DNA of 17,048 nt from CADEGZ01 sp035443705 (GCA_035443705.1 DAORSV010000034.1:1-17048); one strand, 5' to 3'; shown: positions 1-8,030, numbered from the stretch's first letter. Program-made: numbers and translations. Notes: generated from the letters alone by a model not told the origin.

Positions 1-989
1 TGGAAGTGACTTCGCATGCCTTAGATCAAAATCGCGTAGCAGGGGTAGAATTTGATACCGTTATTTTTACAAATCTAACACGGGATCATTTAGACTATCA
101 TCCGGATATGCAAACCTATGGTGAAGTTAAAAAAAAATTATTTACGGAATTTCAAGCAAAACAGTCGATTATTAATTTAGATGATGCTTTTGGACGGGTG
201 TTGTTTACTGAACTTAAGGCATTGAATAAAACAGGGCGGGTGTTGGGATATTCGTGTCATAAAATCCCCCCTGTCCCCCCTTTTTCAAAGGGGGGAAATA
301 ATGTAGTTATTGCAGATAATGTTGTTTTAGATAAGCATGGCATTCGTGCCACTGTAAAAACGCCTTGGGGCGAGGGTGAATTGCGCTCTCATTTGCTAGG
401 ACTTTTTAATGTCAGCAATATTTTGGCAGCGCTGACGGCGGTCTGTTTACAGGGTGTTCCACTGAATGCAGTATTAAAAGCAATTAAAGCGATCAGTACG
501 GCTCCTGGGCGGATGATGCGCTTTGGCGGAAATACAGAGATGCCTTTGGTCATTGTCGATTATGCGCATAAGCCGGATGCCTTAGCTTTGGTTTTAGAAG
601 CCTTGCGGGGACATTGTGTGGGTGAATTGTGGTGTGTCGTTGGCTGTGGTGGCGATCGCGATCGCGGAAAACGCCCTGTAATGGCAGCCATTGGCGAACG
701 CTTAAGTGATCACTTATATTTAACCCAAGACAATCCGAGAACGGAAGATCCCACGCAAATTATGGCAGAGATGATACAAGGACTTAAAAACCCGACTAAA
801 GTGATTGTTGAATATGATCGTGCTAAAGCGATTGACTCGGCTATTAAAAATGCAAAAGCTGAGGACATTATCCTGGTTGCAGGCAAAGGGCACGAGACCT
901 ATCAAATTATCGGAACAGAGAAAATGCCATTTTCAGATAAGCTTGTTGTAGAGGCAGCATTAGAACGGAGAATGCTATGTCTACTTTAA
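1..989 (+). CDS. murE: UDP-MurNAc-L-Ala-D-Glu:meso-DAP ligase MurE (5' truncated)
   Basis: Cytoplasmic Mur ligase that adds meso-diaminopimelate to UDP-MurNAc-dipeptide using ATP. The reading frame is already open at base 3 (E-V-T-S-H-A-L-D-Q, matching the conserved MEVSSHALDQ segment), so the start lies outside the window. By comparison with E. coli MurE (495 aa), roughly 180 N-terminal residues, including the P-loop, are missing. Visible family features are FTNLTRDHLDYH, VDYAHKPDAL, GCGGDRDRGKRP and DNPRTEDP. The DNPR motif is the known meso-DAP specificity signature. The C-terminus VAGKGHETYQI is typical. A palindromic repeat at about 262-298 is translated in frame as IPPVPPFSKGG, in the variable loop before the segment ending RATVKTPWGEGEL. 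The gene overlaps murF by 13 bp. Confidence 0.97.
   Translation, partial: EVTSHALDQNRVAGVEFDTVIFTNLTRDHLDYHPDMQTYGEVKKKLFTEFQAKQSIINLDDAFGRVLFTELKALNKTGRVLGYSCHKIPPVPPFSKGGNNVVIADNVVLDKHGIRATVKTPWGEGELRSHLLGLFNVSNILAALTAVCLQGVPLNAVLKAIKAISTAPGRMMRFGGNTEMPLVIVDYAHKPDALALVLEALRGHCVGELWCVVGCGGDRDRGKRPVMAAIGERLSDHLYLTQDNPRTEDPTQIMAEMIQGLKNPTKVIVEYDRAKAIDSAIKNAKAEDIILVAGKGHETYQIIGTEKMPFSDKLVVEAALERRMLCLL
262..298 (+). repeat. Palindromic C/G-tract repeat, copy 1, inside murE
   Basis: AAATCCCCCC, a TGT spacer, then a perfect hairpin: CCCCCCTTT (275-283), loop TTC, AAAGGGGGG (287-295). The same layout recurs at 6115-6149 (inverted) and 13342-13376. Here it is read in the murE frame as IPPVPPFSKGG without a stop. 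Confidence 0.9.
967..970 (+). promoter_or_regulatory. Shine-Dalgarno site of murF
   Basis: GGAG six bases before the ATG at 977. It lies inside the murE coding region and fixes the murF start. Confidence 0.75.
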
Positions 990-2347
990 CTTTAGCGTTT
1001 GCAGCCGAATCCATGGGTGCGGCCAACATCTCCCGGGGAAATGTTATTTTTAAAGATGTCAAAACAGATTCTCGTCAAGTATCACCAGGCACTTTATTTA
1101 TTGCGATTCCGGGTGCTAAAGTCGATGGTCATGATTTTATTCACGAAGCCGAAGCGCGTGGTGCTGTGGGTGTTGTTATTAGTCGTCCAATTGATACAAC
1201 ATTACCAACCTTGTTGGTACCAGATACGGTTTTCGCCTTAGGGCAGCTTGCAAAAGCCTATAGACAGTCTTTTCAAATACCCATGGTGGCACTGACAGGC
1301 AGTGCGGGTAAAACAACTACTAAAGAAATGTTAACACACATTTTGGCAGAACAAGGTTCGGTATTATCCACCCAAGGCAATTTAAATACAGAAATCGGTG
1401 TGCCTTTAACGCTCTTAGGTTTATTGCCAACGCATCAGTATGCTGTGATAGAAATGGGGGCGCGTAAACAAGGTGACATCGCCTATTTAATGCGCTTAGC
1501 AACACCCCGTGTTGCATTGATCACCAATGCCGGTATTGCACACCAAGAGGTTTTTGGCAGTAAATCGGCTATTGCAAAAGCAAAAGGCGAAATTTTTGAA
1601 TGCTTACAATCACAGGGTATAGCACTGATTAATGCAGATGATACATACGCAGATTATTGGCGTGGTTTGCTAAAAGCGGGTCAACATATTATTAGCTTTG
1701 GTATGACGCATTCGGCGGATGTTTTTGGAAAAAATATTATCTTAGAACCCACGTTATCACAATTTGAATTGAATACGGATATCGGTACAATCACAATTCA
1801 GCTGCAAATACCGGGTCTCCATATGGTACAAAATGCCATTGCCGCAGCAGCTGCTGCACGTGCATTGAATATTTCTTTGTTGAAGATTAAAACAGGATTA
1901 GAAAAGTTTGTGTCAGTTGCTGGGCGTTTACAATTTAAAAAAGGGTTAAAGGGCGTATCGATTATCGATGATACCTATAATGCAAATCCGATTTCTATAC
2001 GTGCTGCGTTGACAGTATTGTCAAAATTACCGGGTAGACAGATTTTTGTGATGGGTGATATGGTTGAGATGGGAGAAGATGCAGAGAAATTGCATCATGA
2101 GATGGGGCTTCAGGCTAAAAGTTTAGGTATTGATAAAATGTTTGGTGTAGGTCCCATGACGGCATTAGCAATACAGGCATTTGGCCAGAATGCAATGCAT
2201 TTTTCTGATAAATCTTTATTAATTCAGGCATTGAACTCGGAAATCAGTTCAGATACAACGATTTTAATTAAAGGTTCGCGTTTTATGCGAATGGAAGAAG
2301 TGGTTTTTGCATTAACAACGAATTGCCAGGAAACGCACACATGTTAA
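977..2347 (+). CDS. murF: UDP-MurNAc-tripeptide:D-Ala-D-Ala ligase MurF
   Basis: Cytoplasmic Mur ligase that adds the D-Ala-D-Ala dipeptide to UDP-MurNAc-tripeptide, giving the pentapeptide precursor. The protein has 456 residues, a normal length for the family. The ATP P-loop GSAGKTTTKE is at residues 108-117, followed by the family segments QGNLNTEIGVPLTLL, AVIEMGARKQGDI and, towards the C-terminus, DDTYNANPISI. The ATG at 977 is chosen because GGAG precedes it by six bases. It overlaps murE by 13 bp and mraY by 7 bp, suggesting translational coupling in one operon. No promoter is apparent between the genes. Confidence 0.97.
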   Translation: MSTLTLAFAAESMGAANISRGNVIFKDVKTDSRQVSPGTLFIAIPGAKVDGHDFIHEAEARGAVGVVISRPIDTTLPTLLVPDTVFALGQLAKAYRQSFQIPMVALTGSAGKTTTKEMLTHILAEQGSVLSTQGNLNTEIGVPLTLLGLLPTHQYAVIEMGARKQGDIAYLMRLATPRVALITNAGIAHQEVFGSKSAIAKAKGEIFECLQSQGIALINADDTYADYWRGLLKAGQHIISFGMTHSADVFGKNIILEPTLSQFELNTDIGTITIQLQIPGLHMVQNAIAAAAAARALNISLLKIKTGLEKFVSVAGRLQFKKGLKGVSIIDDTYNANPISIRAALTVLSKLPGRQIFVMGDMVEMGEDAEKLHHEMGLQAKSLGIDKMFGVGPMTALAIQAFGQNAMHFSDKSLLIQALNSEISSDTTILIKGSRFMRMEEVVFALTTNCQETHTC

Positions 2348-3423
2348 TTTGGCTTGCAGAGTATTTAACCCAGTATTATCGCGCATTTAGCGTGTTTGAA
2401 TATATTACGCTAAGGGCAATTGTGGCATCACTGACGGCATTGATTATTACTTTATTCGTTGGACCTCCGATGATTCGCTGGTTGGCGCAATATAAAGTTG
2501 GACAAGTCGTACGCAATGATGGTCCTCAAAGTCATTTTAGTAAAGCCGGTACCCCAACGATGGGTGGCGCCATGATCATCCTTGCGATTGCTATTGCAAC
2601 ACTGCTCTGGAGTAATTTGCGTAATCCCTATGTGTGGATAGTGTTAACCGTTATGGTTGGGTTTGGCATGATCGGCTGGTGCGACGATTATCGAAAATTA
2701 ATGCGACGCAATTCTAAAGGTTTATCTGCGCGGTTGAAATTTTTGTTACAATCGATAGTGGGTTTAGCAGCAGCTATTTTTTTATACATGAAAGCCACAA
2801 CACCAGCCGAAACCAGTTTGTTAATCCCATTTTTTAAGAATATTGTTGTGCCACTGGGTTTTTTTTATATTATTTTGACATATCTTGTGATCGTTGGCAC
2901 GAGTAATGCCGTTAATTTAACGGATGGCTTGGATGGATTAGCCATTATGCCGATTGTGTTAGTTGGCGGTGCATTGGGCATTTTTGCCTACGTGACGGGA
3001 CATGTGAAATTCGCGACGTATTTATCTGTTCCTTATATTCCCGGGGTCGAAGAAATTACCGTTTTTTGCGGGGCATTGGTTGGTGCAGGTCTTGGATTTT
3101 TATGGTTTAATGCGTATCCTGCGCAAGTCTTTATGGGAGATGTGGGTTCGCTCGGTTTAGGCGCAGCACTTGGCATTATTGCTGTTTTAGTGCGACAAGA
3201 ATTAGTATTATTTATTATGGGTGGTGTCTTTGTGGCAGAAACCGTGTCTGTGATATTACAAGTTGGATCATTTAAATTAACCGGTCGCCGTATTTTTAAA
3301 ATGGCACCTATTCATCATCACTTTGAATTAAAAGGGTGGCCAGAACCACGCGTAATTGTACGTTTTTGGATTATTACCGTGGTATTGGTTTTATTTGGAT
3401 TAGCAACACTGAAACTTCGCTAA
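2341..3423 (+). CDS. mraY: Phospho-MurNAc-pentapeptide transferase MraY
   Basis: Integral membrane enzyme that transfers phospho-MurNAc-pentapeptide to undecaprenyl phosphate, forming lipid I. It is 360 residues from the ATG at 2341 and aligns with E. coli MraY from its first residues (MLIWLAEYL versus MLVWLAEHL). An in-frame upstream ATG at 2323 would add six residues not seen in E. coli; AGGA at 2328-2331 sits nine bases before 2341 and supports the shorter form. Key residues are the Asp pair D115-D116 in DDYRK, NLTDGLDG at 192-199, FMGDVGS and the triple-His segment APIHHHFELKGW. Multiple hydrophobic segments fit the ten-helix fold. The start overlaps the murF stop region by 7 bp. Confidence 0.98.
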   Translation: MLIWLAEYLTQYYRAFSVFEYITLRAIVASLTALIITLFVGPPMIRWLAQYKVGQVVRNDGPQSHFSKAGTPTMGGAMIILAIAIATLLWSNLRNPYVWIVLTVMVGFGMIGWCDDYRKLMRRNSKGLSARLKFLLQSIVGLAAAIFLYMKATTPAETSLLIPFFKNIVVPLGFFYIILTYLVIVGTSNAVNLTDGLDGLAIMPIVLVGGALGIFAYVTGHVKFATYLSVPYIPGVEEITVFCGALVGAGLGFLWFNAYPAQVFMGDVGSLGLGAALGIIAVLVRQELVLFIMGGVFVAETVSVILQVGSFKLTGRRIFKMAPIHHHFELKGWPEPRVIVRFWIITVVLVLFGLATLKLR

Positions 3424-3443
3424 TTTAGCTTATTTACGTTTCT

Positions 3444-3485
3444 CCTTCTCCCTTTGGGAGAAGGTGTCCGCAGGGCGGATGAGGG
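3444..3485 (+). repeat. Two-hairpin repeat between mraY and murD that carries the murD ribosome site
   Basis: Hairpin one is CCTTCTCCC (3444-3452), loop TTT, GGGAGAAGG (3456-3464). Hairpin two is TCCGC (3467-3471), loop AGG, GCGGA (3475-3479), followed by TGAGGG. It looks like a dispersed intergenic palindromic repeat, from general recollection of similar sequences in proteobacteria; there is one copy in this window. GAGGG at 3481-3485 is four bases before the murD ATG and is the only plausible Shine-Dalgarno site there. Confidence 0.7.
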
Positions 3486-3489
3486 ATAA

Positions 3490-4988
3490 ATGAATAATAA
3501 CACAGACACAGTCATTATCGGTCTCGGCGAAACCGGCTTTTCTTGCGTTCAACATTATGTTGCACAGGGTATTCCTATTATTGTGATGGATTCACGCGAA
3601 AATCCACCTAAATTAGCAGCATTAAAAAAAAGCTATCCACATATTCCCGTTTATACAGGCGTATTTCCTAAAGCGCTATTAGCAAAAGCCAAAACAGTGG
3701 TTTTAAGTCCGGGAATTTCTCAAGATCACCCTGATCTTATCCATTCATTTTTACCTCAAGCAGAGATCATTGGCGATATCGAGTTATTAGCGAGAAGTAC
3801 GACCGCTCCCGTTGTTGGCATTACCGGATCAAATGGAAAAAGTACGGTAACAACGTTAGTGGGAGAAATGGCGAAAGCCGCGGGTATTCGTGTAGGCGTT
3901 GGTGGAAACCTCGGTACGCCCGTATTGGCACTTTTAAAAGAAAAACCAGATTTATATGTACTTGAATTATCGAGCTTTCAATTAGAAACAACGCATTCGC
4001 TAAAACCCGTTGTTGCAACGGTTTTAAATATTTGTCCTGATCATCTCGATCGTTATGCTTCGGTCGAGGCTTATCAAGCCGCAAAACATCGCATTTTCAA
4101 AAATTGTGAAGCGATTGTTTATAACCGAGAAGATCCGCAGTTGCCGGGAATAATGGGGTCTGACCCCATTATGAAAACCATTAGCTTTGGAACGGATGCG
4201 CCTTTAGAAAATCACTATGGTTTAATTAAAAACAAAGAGGTGTTGTGCTTAGCCAGAGGAAAAGAACTGTTATTACCCGCATCAAAATTAAAAATATCGG
4301 GCTTACATAATCTTGCTAATGCCTTAGCGGCATTGGCACTCGGCGAAAGCATCGCATTGCCCATGGCATCGATGTTATCGGTATTACAATCTTTTACAGG
4401 ATTGCCACATCGTGCAGAGTGGGTTGCTGATTATCTTGGGGTGCCTTGGATTAACGATTCCAAAGGTACTAATGTCGGCGCAACACTGGCAACCCTGCAA
4501 GGATTGGCGGATACGATTTCTGGAAAGTGGGTATTGATTGCAGGTGGCGTTGGAAAAAATGCTGATTTTTCGCCTTTGATGTCCGTTGTTCAAAAACATT
4601 GCAAAGCCGTTATTTTAATTGGTGAAGCAACGGAAACATTATATAGTTTATTGCATGGCGTTGTTAATTGCGTACGTGCAAGTAATATGACAGATGCGGT
4701 TCACGTCGCTGCTAATTGCGTAAAAGCTGGCGACGGTGTTTTGTTATCGCCGGTTTGTGCGAGCTACGATATGTTTAAGAATTTTGAAGAGCGGGGCAAT
4801 GCCTTTAAAGCCGCTGTTAANNNNNNNNNNNNNNNNNNNNNNNNNNNNNNNNNNNNNNNNNNNNNNNNNNNNNNNNNNNNNNNNNNNNNNNNNNNNNNNN
4901 NNNNNNNNNNNNNNNNNNNNACGATATGTTTAAGAATTTTGAAGAGCGGGGCAATGCCTTTAAAGCCGCTGTTAAAAAATTACCCTAA
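3490..4988 (+). CDS. murD: UDP-MurNAc-L-Ala:D-Glu ligase MurD (interrupted by a false assembly gap)
   Basis: Cytoplasmic Mur ligase that adds D-glutamate to UDP-MurNAc-L-Ala. P-loop GSNGKST is at residues 113-119. Other family segments are ELSSFQLETT, NICPDHLDRY, HRAEWVAD, NDSKGTNVGAT and LSPVCASYDMFKNFEERG. A 100-N run at 4821-4920 breaks the frame as written. The 55 bases before it (4766-4820) are repeated exactly after it (4921-4975). Removing the Ns and one copy gives a C-terminus AFKAAVKKLP with TAA at 4986-4988 and a 447-residue protein, normal for MurD. Reading through the Ns literally gives a spurious tail. A palindrome at 4150-4172 is translated as IMGSDPIM (residues 221-228). Confidence 0.95.
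4150..4172 (+). repeat. In-frame palindrome inside murD
   Basis: Perfect 11-bp arms ATAATGGGGTC (4150-4160) and GACCCCATTAT (4162-4172) around one T. It is translated as IMGSDPIM in the segment between VYNREDPQ and TISFG, which in E. coli MurD is variable and of similar length. It resembles a mobile palindromic repeat inserted in the gene; no second copy is present in this window. Confidence 0.65.
4766..4820 (+). repeat. 55-base contig-end overlap, left copy
   Basis: Identical to 4921-4975 over all 55 bases. The two copies flank the N run and represent one genomic sequence, the 3' part of murD, recorded twice. Confidence 0.95.
4821..4920. other. 100-N scaffold gap (probably artificial)
   Basis: Exactly 100 N, a conventional placeholder length. 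The identical 55-base flanks imply that the adjoining contigs overlap and that no genomic sequence is missing here. Confidence 0.95.
4921..4975 (+). repeat. 55-base contig-end overlap, right copy
   Basis: Second record of 4766-4820. The bases just after it (AAAAT TACCC TAA) complete the murD reading frame in phase with the left copy. Confidence 0.95.
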
Positions 4989-5073
4989 ATATATAGGGCA
5001 GAACTGCTGTATCCACCCTTTCAATCTATGTTAAAATCCCTTATGGATTATTTAAAGCCGAAGAGAAAACAAG

Positions 5074-6102
5074 TTGAGTAACTCATTTTTGGTGATCGTT
5101 GGCCTAGGGCTATTTTTAGGATCAGCCGCTTTGGTGCGTTTATTTTGTTACTATGCTGTAAAGCAAGGTCTTATTGCTATTCCGAATGCCCGATCGTCGC
5201 ATCAGGTAGCAACGCCGCTGGGAGCGGGTGTTGTGTTTGTTTTATTGTGGTTTCTTTGCCTGCTTGTTGGCAATGTATACCATTTATTTTCGGTACACGA
5301 TTTGCTTTTGTTTGTACCAAGCACGCTTGTTGTTTCACTGGTTGGATTTTGGGATGATCACAGAGAGCTATCGGCACGAAAGCGGCTACTGGTGCAAGTA
5401 TTGGTGGCCATTTTTTGTGTGATTATGCTGGGAGATGTGACTGCGCTTCATTTATCGCGCTACACAACACTCACCTTGGGTTGGGCGGGTTTGGTTTTAA
5501 CGGTATTAAGTATTGCTTGGTCTATTAATCTTTATAATTTTATGGATGGGATAGATGGTCTTGCCGGGGTGGAAGCCTTATTTGTTTTTGGGATTGGGGG
5601 ATTCTTTTTTTGGCATGTAGGTGCTATTCCCCTTGCGTTGTTAACATGGACACTTGTTGCAACAGTTGCGGGTTTTTTAGTGTGGAATTGGCCCAAAGCC
5701 AGTGTTTTTATGGGTGATGTGGGTAGCTATTTTCTAGGGTTTTTGGTGGGATTGTTTTCGTTGATTGCGGATCATTTGTATCATATCCCTATCACAGTTT
5801 GGATTATTTTGTATGGTGTTTTTTGGTTTGATACCACGATGACTTTAATTAGAAGGTTTATACGACATGAAAACTTGGCCATGGCGCATCGAGAGCATGC
5901 TTTTCATCGATTGCACAGAGCAGGTTATTCGAACACGCAAGTGCTATGGGGCGTTATTGCATTAAATACGCTTTTAGCTTGCATTGCGATATGGGCTTTT
6001 AAAACGGACTCTTTTAAGTGGGGTTTTGGTTTAACTTTGGTTATTTTAACGGCGGTTTATTTGAAAATTGAACAACGATTACCAATGGCGAAAACACAAT
6101 GA
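5074..6102 (+). CDS. Polyprenyl-phosphate glycosyl-1-phosphate transferase, family 4 (WecA/WbpL-like)
   Basis: Inner-membrane enzyme of the MraY/WecA superfamily, expected to start a lipid-linked glycan (for example O-antigen or another surface polysaccharide) by moving a sugar-1-phosphate from a UDP-sugar to undecaprenyl phosphate. Motifs in order are PNARSSHQVATPLGAG near the N-terminus, GFWDDHREL, NLYNFMDGIDGLAG, FMGDVGSYFLGF and HREHAFHRLHRAG. The last differs from the triple-His motif of MraY and fits the WecA/WbpL branch. It has many hydrophobic helices and 342 residues. No in-frame ATG precedes the first motifs, so the start is taken as the TTG at 5074, with a weak AAGAG about eight bases upstream. 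It starts 85 bp after murD and overlaps prfC by ATGA. The sugar is not predictable from sequence. Confidence 0.88.
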   Translation: MSNSFLVIVGLGLFLGSAALVRLFCYYAVKQGLIAIPNARSSHQVATPLGAGVVFVLLWFLCLLVGNVYHLFSVHDLLLFVPSTLVVSLVGFWDDHRELSARKRLLVQVLVAIFCVIMLGDVTALHLSRYTTLTLGWAGLVLTVLSIAWSINLYNFMDGIDGLAGVEALFVFGIGGFFFWHVGAIPLALLTWTLVATVAGFLVWNWPKASVFMGDVGSYFLGFLVGLFSLIADHLYHIPITVWIILYGVFWFDTTMTLIRRFIRHENLAMAHREHAFHRLHRAGYSNTQVLWGVIALNTLLACIAIWAFKTDSFKWGFGLTLVILTAVYLKIEQRLPMAKTQ

Positions 6103-7709
6103 GCATACACATTATTCCCCCCTTTGACAAAGGGGGGCCGGGGGGATTTCCTGCCCGCTGCACCTTCGCCATTATTTCTCACCCCGATGCGGGAAAAACA
6201 ACGATCACTGAAAAACTGTTGTTGTATGGAGGTGCTATACAGCTTGCCGGTACGGTGAAGGGGCGTAAAGCCAGCAAACATGCAACATCCGATTGGATGG
6301 CGCTAGAAAAGCAGCGAGGGATTTCGGTCACGACATCTGTGATGCAGTTTCCGTATAAAAATCGCATCATCAACCTGTTAGATACGCCAGGTCATGAAGA
6401 TTTTTCTGAAGATACCTATCGGACCTTGACGGCTGTTGATTCTGCACTAATGGTAATTGATGCCGTAAAGGGGGTAGAACCTCGAACGATTAAGTTACTC
6501 GAAGTCTGTCGCTTGCGGGATACACCGATTATTACTTTTATTAATAAGTTAGATCGCGATAGTCGAGAACCTGTAGATCTTTTAGATGAAATAGAACGCA
6601 TATTAAATATTCGCTGTGCACCTGTGACTTGGCCTATTGGTATGGGGAAGCATTTTAAAGGCATTTATCACTTAGAATTTGATAGTATTTGTCTTTACCA
6701 ACCTGGTAAAAACGAACGCATACAAGCAGGGCAGGTCATTCAAGGTCTTAATAATCCAGAATTAGATCGTTTAATTGGTGTAGAGAGTGCCAAAGAATTT
6801 CGAGAGGAATTATCTTTGGTGCAAGGTGCAAGCCATGGATTTGATAAAGATGCTTATTTAAAAGGGGAGCTAACTCCTGTATTTTTTGGTTCGGCTTTAA
6901 ATAATTTTGGTGTGCAAGAACTCTTAGATGCTTTTGCAAACTATGCGCCATCGCCACAATCGCGAGAAACAGAAACACGCAGTGTTGAGGCAACAGAAGC
7001 AAAATTTACAGGTTTTGTTTTTAAAATTCAGGCGAATATGGATCCCCAGCATCGAGATCGTATTGCTTTTTTACGGATATGCTCTGGAAAATACGAACAA
7101 GGCATGAAAATGCGCCATGTGCGATTGGCTAAAGAGATTCAAATTTCAAATGCCTTAACCTTTATGGCAGGGGAGCGCGATCGGGTGATGGAAGCATGGC
7201 CGGGCGATATCATTGGGTTACATAATCATGGCACCATTCAAATTGGCGATACCTTTACGCAGGGTGAGAATCTTAAATTTATTGGCGTGCCTTATTTTGC
7301 GCCGGAGTTATTCCGTGCGGTTCGACCTAAAGATCCACTGAAAGCAAAAGCCTTACAAAAAGGCCTGATTCAGTTATCAGAAGAAGGCGCTACCCAAGTC
7401 TTTAGACCCATTAACGACAATCGTATTATTCTGGGCGCTGTTGGCGAATTGCAATTTGATGTCGTCGCGCATCGGTTACAATACGAATACAATGTTGATT
7501 GTGTTTACGACACGATTAATGTTTCAACCGCGCGATGGGTTCGATGTGATAATCCGAAAAAATTAGAGGAATTTGAACGAAAAGTGATCGGCAATCTGGC
7601 TTTAGACGGTGGCAATAACCTTACCTATTTAGCACCCACGATGGTGAATCTTAATTTAACCATCGAACGTTGGCCGGATATTACGTTTGTTGCAACGCGG
7701 GAGCATTAA
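6099..7709 (+). CDS. prfC: Peptide chain release factor 3 (RF3)
   Basis: Translational GTPase that recycles RF1/RF2 from the ribosome after termination. It has 536 residues, against 529 in E. coli. G motifs: HPDAGKTT (28-35), the RGISVTTS switch region, DTPGHEDF and NKLDRD. The family C-terminus PTMVNLNLTIERWPDI...TREH is present. The N-terminus is unusual: the palindromic repeat at 6115-6149 is translated as roughly IPPFDKGGPGGF (residues 6-17), where E. coli has SPYLQEVAKRR. No ATG, GTG or TTG lies in frame between 6099 and the P-loop, so the repeat must be part of the protein. The ATG overlaps the stop codon of the preceding gene (ATGA) and has no clear Shine-Dalgarno site, suggesting coupled reinitiation. 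Confidence 0.97.
   Translation: MSIHIIPPFDKGGPGGFPARCTFAIISHPDAGKTTITEKLLLYGGAIQLAGTVKGRKASKHATSDWMALEKQRGISVTTSVMQFPYKNRIINLLDTPGHEDFSEDTYRTLTAVDSALMVIDAVKGVEPRTIKLLEVCRLRDTPIITFINKLDRDSREPVDLLDEIERILNIRCAPVTWPIGMGKHFKGIYHLEFDSICLYQPGKNERIQAGQVIQGLNNPELDRLIGVESAKEFREELSLVQGASHGFDKDAYLKGELTPVFFGSALNNFGVQELLDAFANYAPSPQSRETETRSVEATEAKFTGFVFKIQANMDPQHRDRIAFLRICSGKYEQGMKMRHVRLAKEIQISNALTFMAGERDRVMEAWPGDIIGLHNHGTIQIGDTFTQGENLKFIGVPYFAPELFRAVRPKDPLKAKALQKGLIQLSEEGATQVFRPINDNRIILGAVGELQFDVVAHRLQYEYNVDCVYDTINVSTARWVRCDNPKKLEEFERKVIGNLALDGGNNLTYLAPTMVNLNLTIERWPDITFVATREH
6115..6149 (-). repeat. Palindromic C/G-tract repeat, copy 2, inside the 5' end of prfC
   Basis: Inverted relative to copies 1 and 3. 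CCCCCCTTT (6117-6125), loop GAC, AAAGGGGGG (6129-6137), spacer CC, then GGGGGGATTT (6140-6149). It starts 16 bases after the prfC start codon and is read in frame without a stop. Confidence 0.9.
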
Positions 7710-7978
7710 TCTTTCTTGGGTTCTGTCGCAGCGGCTTCGGCCTCTTTAATTTCTTTGGCCTCACGGTTTCTAAAGGTAATGCGTCCCTTTGTGAGATCAT
7801 AAGGGGTTAGTTGAACCGTGACGCGATCGCCCATTAAAATTCGAATATAATTTTTACGCATACGGCCAGAAATGTGTGCAATCACCATATGTCCGTTTTC
7901 TAGTTGTACTCTAAAATGTGTGTTGGGTAGGTTTTCGATGACCGTACCTTCCATTTCAATCGCTTCTTCTTTGGCCAT
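7706..7978 (-). CDS. infA: Translation initiation factor IF-1, C-terminally extended
   Basis: Small OB-fold protein that binds the ribosomal A site during initiation. Residues 1-72 match the family closely (MAKEEAIEMEGTV, LPNTHFRVQLENGH, HISGRMRKNYIRIL, GDRVTVQLTPYDL, KGRITFRNR). The usual protein stops there at about 72 residues; this one continues for 18 charged, Ala/Glu/Lys-rich residues to 90. The stop codon shares bases with the prfC stop (convergent, 4-bp overlap at 7706-7709), so the extension reaches the neighbouring gene. GAAG about eight bases before the ATG is a weak ribosome site. In E. coli infA is also leftward and close to trxB. Confidence 0.96.
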   Translation of the reverse strand: MAKEEAIEMEGTVIENLPNTHFRVQLENGHMVIAHISGRMRKNYIRILMGDRVTVQLTPYDLTKGRITFRNREAKEIKEAEAAATEPKKD

Positions 7979-8030
7979 AATTAAGCTTCAAACCTCAATA
8001 AATAATGAAGAGATATTAGCAGATGTCAGT

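Noticed and set aside
652..667. GCGATCGC repeats in murE resembling the cyanobacterial HIP1 octamer
   Set aside because: They encode the conserved GGDRDRGKR motif, and only scattered copies occur, so chance and codon choice explain them.
4736..5034. Apparent 514-residue MurD with an altered C-terminus after the gap, and a small alternative frame over the gap
   Set aside because: Both arise from reading through 100 N and a duplicated contig end; the true frame ends at 4988.
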